In this document: positions 26,529 to 34,964 of the stretch, one piece after another
How positions within the stretch are numbered: position 1 is the first letter of the stretch
How the letters are laid out: each line of letters opens with the position of its first letter
Assembly: GCF_900163665.1 (NCBI RefSeq)
Contig: NZ_FUIA01000002.1
Coordinates: 1-64,000 of the forward strand
From: Frigoribacterium sp. JB110
GTDB lineage: Bacteria; Actinomycetota; Actinomycetes; Actinomycetales; Microbacteriaceae
Reading direction: 5' to 3'
Length of the DNA stretch: 64,000 bases
Position numbers and translations under genes: made by a program
Notes under the pieces: generated by a model
The model's input: only the letters and a program-made list of their open reading frames with translations
What the model was told of the DNA's origin: nothing
The model's database searches: none

Positions 26529-27825
26529 CCACCAGCCGCCCCCCGCTTCCCGGTGGCCAGTCCCGTCGCGGGAGGCTCGCACTCGTCGCCGCGCTCTACT
26601 GCACCCAGAACCTGAGCCTGGGCTTCTTCACCTACGCGTTCCTGACCATCGCGCAGGCCCGTGGCGTGCCACTCGCGCTCATCGGGGCCGCAGCGGGCAT
26701 CGCAACACTACTCACGCTCAAGTTCCTGTGGGCGCCGGTCGTCGACCGGTTCGGGTCACGACGGCTCGGACACTATCGCGGCTGGCTCCTGCTCACGCAG
26801 TCGCTGCTCGCCATAGGATGCGCCTCGCTCGCCCTGTTCGACCCGGCCACCCAGTTCACGACCCTGCTCGTGCTCTTCGCGGTGATCTTCGTCGTCGCCG
26901 CCACCCAAGACGTCGCCGCCGACGCCGCCGCGACGAGACTCCTCCGGCCAGACGAGCGCGGCCTGGGCAACGGCTTCCAATCGGCGGGATCGTCAGTGGC
27001 ACAGGTCGTCGGCGGTGGCGTCGTGCTCGTCGTCTACCAGGCGGCGGGATGGCAGATCGCCGCGCTCTGCCTCGCCGCATGCACGCTCGTCGCGCTCCCC
27101 TTCGTGCTCCGCTGGCGCGAGGAGGCCGATGAACGCGACGTACCCGCCCCCCGCATCACGCTGCGGGCGATCGCCCGGTTCTTCGGCGACCGGCGCGTGC
27201 GATGGTGGAGCCTCGCACTCATCCCCGCATACAGCGCGGGGTTCACCGTCGCTACAACCTCGTACGCCCCATGCTCGTCACCGACGGCTGGGACGAGGCC
27301 ACGATCGGCCTGTACGTCGTGATCGGCGGCAGCCTCACCGGCGTCGCAGCCGGCATCCTCGCCGGCGCATACATCGCCCGGATCGGCAGACGACCCGCCC
27401 TACTGTGGCTGGGCGGACTACAGGTGCTCGCCACCTTCGGCACCCTGCCGATCGCACTCGGTGCGATCTGGCCATGGCTCGTGCTGCTGGTCGTGGCACT
27501 GTCGAACGCCGCATTCGCCGCCGCCTTCGCGATCATCTACACGATCTCGATGGACCTCACCCGCCCCGAAAGCGCCGGCACCGACTTCACCCTCTTCACC
27601 ACCATCACGTCACTCCTCATGGTCATCTCCGGCGGCTCCGGCCTCGCACTCGCGGGCACCTTCGGATTCGTCCCAGTCATACTCGGCGCCGGAGTGCTGT
27701 CCGCACTCGGACTCACGGTGGTCGTATGGAACATCGGCCGCGTACTCGACGACGACATCCAGAACACTCATCACGCCACACCGTCGACTGGCAGCCGAGA
27801 ACCTCGTGCCACCCGTCAACGCTGA
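26525..27825 (+). pseudogene. RhtX/FptX/YbtX-like siderophore MFS importer, frameshifted
   Basis: An inner-membrane MFS of about 433 aa with the N-terminal signature of siderophore permeases (YCTQNLSLGFFTYAFLTIAQ, FLWAPVVDRFGSRRLGHYRG, AATQDVAADAAATRLL). The first frame reads to ..AYSAGFTVA near 27252; the protein then continues as YNLVRPMLVTDGWDEATIGL in the next frame to 27825. One missing base in GTCGCTACAACC explains it (GTCGC-C-TACAAC would restore the frame). ATG 26525 overlaps the ABC stop. It may be a true inactivation or a sequencing error. Confidence 0.82.
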
Positions 27826-27919
27826 CGCCGGTGGCGACGAGCACGACCGTATCAGGACATCGGTACCAGTCACCGATCCTGTGGCGCTGACCTGCCGACG
27901 CTGCGCGGTGCGGAGTCCC

Positions 27920-27935
27920 AAAGGAAGCGGCATCA
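27920..27935. repeat. Relic resembling an IS3 terminal sequence
   Basis: AAAGGAAGCGGCATCA here is identical to 57999-58014, the inner part of the right end of the IS3 element at 56663-58030. The next 17 bases agree at about 11 positions. No transposase is attached, so it looks like a decayed end of a related element between the MFS and methyltransferase genes. Confidence 0.35.
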
Positions 27936-28091
27936 GACCGAGGGCGCTTCGGTCGATGCCACCGCCAAACAACGCCACGGAACACTCACACTCTCAGCAA
28001 GAGGCCGGCGGACTCGACGTTATGCCTCCGTGGCGGACAGCCCTGATATACCCCAAACCGCTGCTGGCGGTCCCCGGTAGGCACTCAACGG

Positions 28092-29180
28092 TCACGCTCG
28101 AGAAGACCTGTCCAGACGGGAGCGGACCAGAGGCACGTACGCTGCATCCTTCTCTACCGCGACCACACAAAACCCCGCTCCAGCTGCGGCCTCCACCGTG
28201 GTGCCGGATCCGGCAAATGGCTCCAGCACCATGCCACGCGGTGGGGTGACGAGCGTGACCAGCCAGCGCATCAGCGCCAGTGGTTTTACCGTTGAGTGCG
28301 ACACCCCGAATGCCCGAGGACGCTCAGCGGCGGAGGGCTTTCGGTCGAAGCGGAAGATCGGGAACTTCCTCGATAGCGACTCGCTTTGCCATGTCCCCGT
28401 CAACACATCCAACGCATCCGCTTGACTGGCATCGAATGCGACGTTCGTCGGCCACCGGCCGTCAGCGAACCCGGCGCCGTCGATGTTGAGCCCGCCGACA
28501 CCGTGACTGAGGACGTTTCGGACGACGCTTCCTTCGGGTGGTTTGCGGGCGATGATGATCGGCTCGAACGCAGGCCGCAATGCCGTGCCCCACCCTTCCC
28601 ACCGTGTCGCGTCCTCGGTGACCGGTGTGCCTTTCGACAGTACCGTGCGCGTTGCGCCGAGCACCCCGTCGTGATCCGTGGCCTGCACGACCCGGTCGGC
28701 GCGCTGCATGCCGTGGTGCTTGTCGATCGTGTGCGAGAGGTCCAAGCTCTTGGGCATCCCGGTTGTGTGCAGCCATGCGATCTGGTCGCGGATCTCGAAC
28801 CCTGCATTCTCGATCCCGCGCACCATGCGATGCCAGGTGCGTGCACCACCGAATGCTGCAACATACGCGCCCGGCTTGAGTGCGTGCAATGCTCCTGCAG
28901 CCCAGGCCGTGCACCAGGTCTCGAATACCTCCGGCGCACTCATCCCAGTCATGTCGATGTGCGGGAGGGACTCGCGGAACCCGGAAGCGTCGTCCCAGGC
29001 TTGCCCGTTGAAGCTCAGCCCATACGGCGGGTCGGTCACCAGGGCGTCGATGCTGGCCTCGGGCAGGAGCGGGAGAAGCTCAACGGTGTCACCGAGGTAG
29101 AGCGTCGCCCGCTCATCGGCGAAGACGGGCGCGGGAATTTCGGCCAGGCGCGGGGCGGGCGACGGTGTGGGGTCAGGCAT
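28092..29180 (-). CDS. Site-specific DNA methyltransferase (N4/N6 type)
   Basis: A 362-aa DNA methyltransferase of the amino-methyl class. The catalytic DPPY is at 50-53 (TDPPYG). The AdoMet-binding FAGSG (LEPFAGSGTT) lies near the C-terminus, about 327, an order typical of beta-class enzymes. It would methylate adenine-N6 or cytosine-N4. No restriction endonuclease is adjacent, so it is an orphan, as is common on phages and conjugative elements. ATG 29180 is preceded by AAGGAG. The target sequence cannot be read. Confidence 0.9.
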   Translation of the reverse strand: MPDPTPSPAPRLAEIPAPVFADERATLYLGDTVELLPLLPEASIDALVTDPPYGLSFNGQAWDDASGFRESLPHIDMTGMSAPEVFETWCTAWAAGALHALKPGAYVAAFGGARTWHRMVRGIENAGFEIRDQIAWLHTTGMPKSLDLSHTIDKHHGMQRADRVVQATDHDGVLGATRTVLSKGTPVTEDATRWEGWGTALRPAFEPIIIARKPPEGSVVRNVLSHGVGGLNIDGAGFADGRWPTNVAFDASQADALDVLTGTWQSESLSRKFPIFRFDRKPSAAERPRAFGVSHSTVKPLALMRWLVTLVTPPRGMVLEPFAGSGTTVEAAAGAGFCVVAVEKDAAYVPLVRSRLDRSSRA

Positions 29181-29425
29181 GGCGGGGGCTCCTTGCTGTT
29201 CGGGGCCTGTCCGCCTTCGTGTGCGACGAACAGTGTCACCCAGCAGGTACGGGCCATACCGACGGAACCGAGCCCACACAGCCCCAGCGTCGACGCCAGG
29301 CGAGAGTCAGTCCCAGCGGGCCGAGTCCGAGCTCCCCGAGGTGCCTGCGCTTCGCTGATTTCCAGTGCCTGATTTCTCCCTCACACGATCGGCAATCAAC
29401 GGTTGAGCGGGATTTATTGCATCAG

Positions 29426-29531
29426 AAGTCACATCCCAGACCAGTGTTGACCGCGACGTTGTCGATCGACTCGATCGACAACCCTTGCGCCGATTGCACC
29501 TCTTCGGTTTTTTTACCGTAAAAGTCACATC
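29426..29531. repeat. Direct-repeat pair and 25-bp palindrome upstream of the recombinase trio
   Basis: The 382 bp between the methyltransferase and the tyrosine recombinase hold no gene but clear structure. AAGTCACATC occurs at 29426-29435 and again at 29522-29531. Between them, 29458-29482 is a perfect palindrome with 12-bp arms GTTGTCGATCGA and TCGATCGACAAC around one C. A run of T (TTTTTTT) with TTACCGTAAA follows at about 29508-29523. The 25-bp palindrome may be a recombinase core or arm site, an operator of the downstream HTH protein, or the end of the mobile unit. Inference. Confidence 0.6.
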
Positions 29532-29562
29532 GTGAGATTTAGGTAACGACCGGGGGTGGTGC

Positions 29563-30681
29563 ATGGTCGGCGAGTTCCCTGGTTCAGCGCGGCTGATGCT
29601 GGTACCCGGGGTGGCGCATCTGAACGAGCGAGCGGCCGTGTTCGAGGCAATGGTCGCAGGCTGGACCCGGCAGCAGCTCTCGCGTCAGCTCGGCCAATCG
29701 ACCTTGCGGGATCGTGAGCGGCTCATCCGGCGCTTTCAGGACTTCACCGAGCAGTATCCGTGGGAGTGGACACCGGGCGATATGGAGGACTTTACGGTGT
29801 CGCTGACGTGCGGCGCGGATCGACTCGCCGTATCGACGATTCGCGGCTACCACCTCACGTTGCGCATGTTCTGCGACTACGTCACCGATGCACGCTACGA
29901 ATGGCCCGTACAATGTCAGGATCGCTTCGGCACATTCCCGGTGCAGGTGTGCAATGAATGGAACACGGTCGCGCACCTGAACGAGTACGAGGGCAGACCG
30001 CAACGTCGCCCTCTGACGTATCGGGAGTTGCAGGATCTCTTCGACTGGCTCGATACACGGATCGAGCAGATCGTGCGCCTCGGCCGGAAAGGGTCGCTTG
30101 CCGCGTGGCGCGACGCGACGATGATCAAGACGACCTATGGGTTCGGGCTCAGGCGCAACGAGCTCGTGCGCCTGGACTTGCCCGATCTGCGTCCGAACCC
30201 GCACATGCGAGCTTGGGGCACCTATGGGTCGATCCATGTGCGGTTCGGGAAAGCGATGAAAGGCTCATTGCCGAGGCGCCGCACGGTTCTCGCTGTTCCC
30301 GAGTTCGATTGGGCCGTCAATGGTCTGCGGCAATGGGTCGAAGAGGGGCTGCCCCTGTTCGAGGCGGGCAACCAGGCCGCACTCTGGCTGACCGAGCGGC
30401 GCAGCCGGGTCAGTGTCCGCCACGTCGATGAACTCTTCGCCGACACACGCAGCGAGATCGGCCTTGAAGAGCACTTGACCCTGCATTGCCTGCGGCACTC
30501 GTATGTGACCCATCTGATCGAGTTCGGCTACCCGGAGCACTTCGTCACCGAACAGGTCGGGCACCGTTGGGGGTCGACGACCGCGATTTACACCTCGGTG
30601 TCCAACGACTTCAAGAACAAGACCCTGCAGGCCGCTCTTGCCAGGGTCTACCGAACCGAAGAGGAGGCGAGCCCATCATGA
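29563..30681 (+). CDS. Tyrosine recombinase/integrase (first gene of a three-gene unit)
   Basis: A 372-aa tyrosine recombinase. The N-terminal SAM-like core-binding domain is at about 40-130. The catalytic domain holds the first Arg in GLRRNEL near 196, H-x-x-R in HCLRHSY near 307, a GHRW box near 332 and the nucleophile Tyr in AIYTSVS near 343. All catalytic residues are present. The stop overlaps the HTH gene by 4 bp, and that gene overlaps the third, so the three form one translation unit. It differs from phage integrases in having these partners. Confidence 0.92.
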   Translation: MVGEFPGSARLMLVPGVAHLNERAAVFEAMVAGWTRQQLSRQLGQSTLRDRERLIRRFQDFTEQYPWEWTPGDMEDFTVSLTCGADRLAVSTIRGYHLTLRMFCDYVTDARYEWPVQCQDRFGTFPVQVCNEWNTVAHLNEYEGRPQRRPLTYRELQDLFDWLDTRIEQIVRLGRKGSLAAWRDATMIKTTYGFGLRRNELVRLDLPDLRPNPHMRAWGTYGSIHVRFGKAMKGSLPRRRTVLAVPEFDWAVNGLRQWVEEGLPLFEAGNQAALWLTERRSRVSVRHVDELFADTRSEIGLEEHLTLHCLRHSYVTHLIEFGYPEHFVTEQVGHRWGSTTAIYTSVSNDFKNKTLQAALARVYRTEEEASPS

Positions 30682-31016
30682 GGACGATCCAGATGCAGTG
30701 GAATCTGCGGCAGGTCATGGCCGACCGTGGCATGTTCCAGACCAGCGAACTGATGCCGCTATTGGAAGAACGCGGCATTCACCTGACCCGAGAGCACGTC
30801 TACCGGCTCGTGACGAAGACCCCGCAGCGCCTGAACACCGAGGTACTCGTCGCGCTCTGCGACGCATTGGGCTGCACCCCGAACGATCTCATCGTGCCGG
30901 TCGTCGCCGAGCAGCGGGCGGCCCGCACCGGCACGCACAACGAGGGCGGCCCGAAGATCGGATCCATCCGTCCGATCCGGGCGGTGATCCGCAGGCCCGA
31001 CGGCGTCGACGAGTGA
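30678..31016 (+). CDS. Small XRE-type HTH protein (second gene of the unit)
   Basis: A 112-aa protein with a Cro/C1-like HTH at about 5-72 (LRQVMADRGMFQTSELMPLL; LTREHVYRLVTKTPQRLNTE; ALCDALGCTPNDLIVPV), resembling the HTH_26 type. The C-terminus is basic (PIRAVIRRPDG). ATG 30678 overlaps the recombinase stop, and its own stop overlaps the GTG of the third gene. It may act as a directionality factor or regulate the unit through the upstream palindrome. Confidence 0.85.
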   Translation: MRTIQMQWNLRQVMADRGMFQTSELMPLLEERGIHLTREHVYRLVTKTPQRLNTEVLVALCDALGCTPNDLIVPVVAEQRAARTGTHNEGGPKIGSIRPIRAVIRRPDGVDE

Positions 31017-32491
31017 ATGCACGCCGGGCACCGGTCTGCATCCGATGCGAGCGACTGACCGGATCATTCGAGTTACCAGAGGGAAAGATCTGTCAGAACT
31101 GCTGTCGCTACCTCGCTTATCACCCCGCCCGCTGCCCAGGCTGCAGCCAGTTTCGCCCCTTGCCCTACCTCTCAGTGACCGCACCTGCACAGTTGATTTG
31201 TGCCGACTGCGCGGGGAAGCCGCCCGTGTTCGTCTGTGAGAAGTGTGGTCGTCAAGATCAGCCCTATGGGGTTCGTCGTTGCGCTTCCTGCGTTCTGAGC
31301 GAACGCCTCCATGTGCTGCTGCTTGATCCCCGCACCGGAGAGATCCACGAACGTCTTCGGCCAGTCTTCGACGCGCTCGTGGGGTCGCATCGGCCGCAGA
31401 ACGCGATTACCTGGTTGCAACGACCGCCCGGTCACGGCCCTACCCTTCTCCGTCAGATGGCCTCTGGCGAAGTGAACATCTCCCACGACACCTTCGCCCG
31501 ACGGCCGATGGATCGCGCACACAACTACCTGCGCGATCTCCTTGTCGCGCTTGAGGTCCTCGAACCCTACGAACCACTGATCGAGCGCATTGGGCCTTGG
31601 CTTATCGACCGTGTCGCGGGCATCAGCGCGATGCACCGACAGACCATCGACCAGTTCGCACGCTGGGTTATTCTCCGTCGATTGCGCACAGCCGCCGACC
31701 AGGGCAGGCTCACCAAAGCGATGGCCGAGGGCGCGCGGCAACGCCTGAACCGCTCGATCGACCTGTTGGCATGGCTCGAGCACAAACAGACGACGATCCT
31801 TGAGGTTACTCAGCACCGACTCGAGCTCTACCTCTCCACCCAAGTGATGTCAATGTCGATGATGCTGCACCCGTTCATCACTTGGATAAACCGCACTGGG
31901 ATCAACAACCGTATCTCCGTGAAGAACCCGAACCCCAGCCAAGCGCATGTCACGATGGGAGATGCCGACCGCTGGCGTCATATCGGCACCCTCCTGCGCG
32001 ACGACTCGATCCGGCTTTACACCCGCATCATCGGCCTCTTCATCCTGCTCTTCGCGCAGCCCCTCACCCGAGCCTACGACCTCCGCACCGAGCAAGTAAC
32101 CGCGCCACAACGAGGCCCTGTGCTCGTCACATTCCGCGAAACCCCGGTCGAGATGCCCGAACCCTTGGGCATGCTCATCCGACAACAGCTCACACACCGA
32201 GTCAACGCCTCCTACGCTTCTCTCGACAACGGCTGGCTCTTCCCAGGCGGAATCCCCGGCCGTCCGATAGCCACCGAGAACATCCGAGGCCAGCTTGTCG
32301 AACTCGGCATCCCACCCCACCAAGCCCGGCATGCAGCCATGTTTGGCCTCTCAGCTGAGGTGCCGCACATGATCCTCGCCCAAACACTCGGAATCTCTCA
32401 GACCGCCGCACGAGCATGGGCAGGCCTCGCGGCTCGAGACTGGGGCGGCTATATCCGCGAGAGAAACGACAGAGGCAAACTCAGTCCTTAG
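31013..32491 (+). CDS. Multi-zinc-ribbon protein with degenerate recombinase-like C-terminus (third gene)
   Basis: A 492-aa protein. Within the first 100 residues are six Cys pairs (CIRC, CQNC, CPGC, CADC, CEKC, CASC), enough for three zinc ribbons. The middle is all-helical (about 110-300). The C-terminal 150 residues follow the outline of a tyrosine-recombinase domain (TRAYDLRTEQV, NGWLFPGG, QARHAAMFGLSAEV, LAQTLGISQTAARAWAGLA) but lack the nucleophile Tyr and the second Arg pattern. I recall such genes being loosely annotated Fis-family regulators beside integrases. It probably binds DNA in the recombination complex. GTG 31013 overlaps the HTH gene stop. Confidence 0.75.
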   Translation: MNARRAPVCIRCERLTGSFELPEGKICQNCCRYLAYHPARCPGCSQFRPLPYLSVTAPAQLICADCAGKPPVFVCEKCGRQDQPYGVRRCASCVLSERLHVLLLDPRTGEIHERLRPVFDALVGSHRPQNAITWLQRPPGHGPTLLRQMASGEVNISHDTFARRPMDRAHNYLRDLLVALEVLEPYEPLIERIGPWLIDRVAGISAMHRQTIDQFARWVILRRLRTAADQGRLTKAMAEGARQRLNRSIDLLAWLEHKQTTILEVTQHRLELYLSTQVMSMSMMLHPFITWINRTGINNRISVKNPNPSQAHVTMGDADRWRHIGTLLRDDSIRLYTRIIGLFILLFAQPLTRAYDLRTEQVTAPQRGPVLVTFRETPVEMPEPLGMLIRQQLTHRVNASYASLDNGWLFPGGIPGRPIATENIRGQLVELGIPPHQARHAAMFGLSAEVPHMILAQTLGISQTAARAWAGLAARDWGGYIRERNDRGKLSP

Positions 32492-32591
32492 GCTTGGACG
32501 GAGGTGTCGGCCTCGGCTTCGCGGCCTCGGTCAGTTCCGTGAAGGCTTCCTCGACGTCGGGCCGCGGTGTTGGATTCTTGTCGTCAGCCAT
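32481..32591 (-). CDS. 36-aa mini-protein (PRPDVEEAF motif)
   Basis: ATG 32591 has GGAG seven bases upstream and sits within the end of the preceding mini-gene. The peptide is polar (MADDKN.., PRPTPPSKPKD) and shares RPDVEEAF..LT with its 37-aa neighbour. It overlaps the 3' end of the recombinase-unit gene on the opposite strand by 11 bp. Family unknown; the paired motif argues that both are real. Confidence 0.6.
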   Translation of the reverse strand: MADDKNPTPRPDVEEAFTELTEAAKPRPTPPSKPKD

Positions 32592-32697
32592 TTTTCTTCT
32601 CCACAGAATCGTCACCGTGAGTCAGTGTCTCAAAGGCTTCTTCGACGTCAGGGCGTTCCGGGGGCGGAGGGGGTGTGGACGGGGTTGGTCTGGCCAT
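32584..32697 (-). CDS. 37-aa mini-protein (PRPDVEEAF-like motif)
   Basis: ATG 32697 is preceded by GAGAGGAG at good spacing and lies inside the last 50 bp of the membrane-protein gene in another frame. It has a Pro-rich N-terminus (RPTPSTPPPPPERPDVEEAF), then ETLTHGDDS and a lysine end. Shared with the next mini-protein are RPDVEEAF and a following LT. It is translation-coupled to both neighbours. No known family; a small soluble partner or antidote of the membrane protein is possible. Confidence 0.6.
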   Translation of the reverse strand: MARPTPSTPPPPPERPDVEEAFETLTHGDDSVEKKNG

Positions 32698-33205
32698 TGG
32701 TTGGGTCTCCTCTCAGGACAGATGCATTGATACCAGCGACAAGCAGCGCAGTCACTACGCCACTTACCAAGAGCACGAACGCCGACTTGGTTGCCTTTGC
32801 GCGTTTCTCATTCTTCGAGTTTCGTTTCTCGATTTCGCGTACCTTCACTTCGAGGATGTAGTCCTCCATCGCTTCCATACGCTCAGAAGCATTAACCCAT
32901 CGAGTGACAAGGAATCGGCCGGAAGGCGAGTCAATCGTCGACGGCCAGAGCGAGACCGCCGCGGCAATGATCGTTGCGACAGTGAGCGCGAACGGCACTA
33001 ACCCGAGGTACCACGATCGGGCATCGACTAAGCCTGTGAAGGTTGCCCCCGCAAGCACTCCGGCGGCGACAACGACAAACGAGGACTTCGTGTCGATTGA
33101 CCGAGTGCGTTCGATCGCTGCGTTACGGAGCGTGTCGAGTTCAGAACTCAGAAGTCGAATTCGCTGAAGGCGCTCGCGTGACGCCAACCGCTCTTTTCGG
33201 CCCAC
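32648..33205 (-). CDS. Small membrane protein with TM-TM-coiled coil-TM layout, effector-like
   Basis: About 185 aa from GTG 33205 (AAGGAG five bases upstream; a TTG at 33232 lacks this). A charged N-terminal helix (about 1-45, ERTRSIDTK) is followed by two hydrophobic helices (SFVVVAAGVLAGATF, LGLVPFALTVATIIAAAV). Then comes a long charged helix (VKVREIEKRNSKNEKRAKAT), a third TM (FVLLVSGVVTALLVAG) and a Pro/Thr tail. The layout recalls SLATT or Pycsar-type TM effectors of anti-phage systems. No cyclase is adjacent, so this is only a resemblance. First gene of a three-gene minus operon convergent with the recombinase unit. Confidence 0.7.
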   Translation of the reverse strand: MGRKERLASRERLQRIRLLSSELDTLRNAAIERTRSIDTKSSFVVVAAGVLAGATFTGLVDARSWYLGLVPFALTVATIIAAAVSLWPSTIDSPSGRFLVTRWVNASERMEAMEDYILEVKVREIEKRNSKNEKRAKATKSAFVLLVSGVVTALLVAGINASVLRGDPTNGQTNPVHTPSAPGTP

Positions 33206-33343
33206 GATGCTCCTTCGGCTCGCTGTATTCAACCAGCATATCGAGCGAGTCTTTAGAGACGTGAGAGCAGAACGAATCCCGCCATGAATAGTGCTGACCC
33301 GCCACTAACACCCTTGTCGGGTCGTCGATCCTCGAACAGGCCC

Positions 33344-33557
33344 TCATGGAACTGGCTGTAGCGGAGTTGCAGACTTGGCAGCATATCTCCGGCATGAGCT
33401 TGCGTAGATGCGTGGAGCTACTCCGTACCGCTGCTTGAAAGATCGCGGCGCGACCGCCGCATCGCGCCAACCCACGGCCGCACCGATCTCGCCTACCGTG
33501 AGGCTGGTGGTCGCGAGAAGTTCAGCCATCCGGTCGGCGCGGAGTTGACGAAGGAAT
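33344..33557 (-). pseudogene. 3' fragment of an AraC-family gene
   Basis: Encodes only the second HTH of an AraC/XylS C-terminus (FLRQLRADRMAELLATTSLT, RSFKQRYGVAPRIYA). It is cut on its 5' side at about 33558 by the IS21 remnant. It closely resembles the C-terminus of the AraC gene ending at 37801, so a related regulator once stood here. Confidence 0.7.
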
Positions 33558-34485
33558 GCCGCCGGTGATCGACCTGCCCACGGCCACCGGGCGGTCGCTG
33601 GCGGAGCACGCCCCCACCACCGCAGGGAGGGTGTCCTCATGAGCCCCGCCACTGCTCCGGTATTGGCGGCGGACCTGACCGCCGGGCTACGCCGGCTGAC
33701 ACTGGCCGCGATGCGCCAACTCGCCCCTGAGTTGCTCATCACCGCCAAGACCCAGCGGTGGAGCCCCGAGGAGGTGCTGCGAGCCCTGGTGGAGGCTGAG
33801 GTCGCCGCCCGCGATGCCTCCAACGAGCGAGCCCGGCGCAAGGCCGCCGCCTTCCCGGTGCTCCAGACGATCGAGGAGTTCGACCTGGGCGCCTCGGCGA
33901 TCCCGGCACCGACGTGGGCCTACCTGAGCAGCCTGGAGTGGGTGGGGGCCAAGGAGAACTTAGCGCTGATCGGACCGGCCGGCACAGGTAAGTCCCACAC
34001 CCTCATCGCCCTGGGGCACGCGGCCGTGGTCGCCGGGCACCGGGTGCGCTACGTCACCGCCGCTGACCTGGTCGATACCCTCTACCGACACCTGGCCGAC
34101 AACACCGTTGGCAAGGCCATCGAGACGCTGCTACGCAACGACCTGGTGCTGGTCGATGAGATCGGATTCGCCCCGTTGGACGACACCGGGGCCCAGTTGC
34201 TCTTCCGGTTCGTGGCCGCCGCTTACGAACGCCGCTCCCTGGGCATCGCCTCCCACCACTCCTTCGAAGACTGGGGACGGTTCTTGCCCGAACACACCAC
34301 CGCCGTGTCCATGCTCGACCGGCTACTGCACCACGCCACCACCGTGGTCACCAGCGGCCAGTCCTACCTCATGCGACAAGCCCGAGCCCGACAAGGAGGT
34401 GAACACCTACCCCACTGATCAACCATGACAGAGGGTGGGGACTTCTACTTGGCCAAAACTGGGGACCTGGAACTGGCCCTTGACA
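33558..34485. mobile_element. IS21-family element, 5'-truncated
   Basis: Contains the last 27 codons of istA (33559-33642, ending ..TAGRVSS), an intact istB, and the right terminus ending CCCTTGACA at 34485, typical of IS21. Most of istA and the left end are missing. Both sides abut AraC gene fragments, but of different genes and orientations, pointing to later rearrangement. Confidence 0.8.
33639..34418 (+). CDS. istB: IS21 helper ATPase IstB
   Basis: A 259-aa AAA+ ATPase that loads the IS21 transposase on target DNA. Walker A GPAGTGKSH is near 110, Walker B LVLVDEIGF near 173, then the sensor region ASHHSFEDWGRFLPE. ATG 33639 overlaps the istA stop (ATGA). It is intact but cannot drive transposition alone because istA is nearly gone. 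Confidence 0.93.
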   Translation: MSPATAPVLAADLTAGLRRLTLAAMRQLAPELLITAKTQRWSPEEVLRALVEAEVAARDASNERARRKAAAFPVLQTIEEFDLGASAIPAPTWAYLSSLEWVGAKENLALIGPAGTGKSHTLIALGHAAVVAGHRVRYVTAADLVDTLYRHLADNTVGKAIETLLRNDLVLVDEIGFAPLDDTGAQLLFRFVAAAYERRSLGIASHHSFEDWGRFLPEHTTAVSMLDRLLHHATTVVTSGQSYLMRQARARQGGEHLPH

Positions 34486-34902
34486 GTCTGCGCGTTATGC
34501 CTTCGCAGTTCGATTCTCGGCTGATTCATGCTCTCTCAGCGGAGGTATTCGACGGGGCGGGTCGGATGAGCGGTCAAGCCACAGAACGTTGTGAGTACAC
34601 CGTATATCCTGGAGTCTCGCCAAGCCGCGAGATTGTCGCCGCGATTTCCTTATTGAACGCAACCCTAGACCGTGGATGGCAGATTGCTGATCTGGCCAGT
34701 GCTGCGGCGTTGTCAAGCTCTCAGTTGACGCGTTTGTTTCGTACCCAGATCGGCGTCTCAGCGGCGGCGTTGCTTCGCCAGCTTCGCGCAGGTTCTCGCA
34801 ACCACAAGACTTGAGGTTGCAGAGGCTGTGGCGGCGGCGGGATGGACTGATCCTGCAGTTGCGTCGCGGGCATTCGACCAGCGAAATGGAGTAGCTCGCT
34901 GA
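34486..34902 (+). pseudogene. AraC-family gene fragment, frameshifted
   Basis: After the IS21 end the frame encodes the end of a sensing domain and a first AraC HTH (SREIVAAISLLNATLDRGWQ, LSSSQLTRLFRTQIGVSAAA, LLRQLRA). The reading then shifts near 34790; the second HTH continues in another frame (VLATTRLEVAEAVAAAGWTD..RAFDQRNGVAR) to 34902. A few codons are also lost at the shift. Non-functional. Confidence 0.75.
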
Positions 34903-34964
34903 GTTTTTGCGGCCTTTTACCGCAGTGGAAGCACGAACTTACCTCGGCTTGGCGAATCGTTGCG

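Noticed and set aside
32648..33205. Assigning the membrane protein to Pycsar or CBASS
   Set aside because: No nucleotide cyclase is adjacent and motif support is only topological, so only a resemblance is stated.
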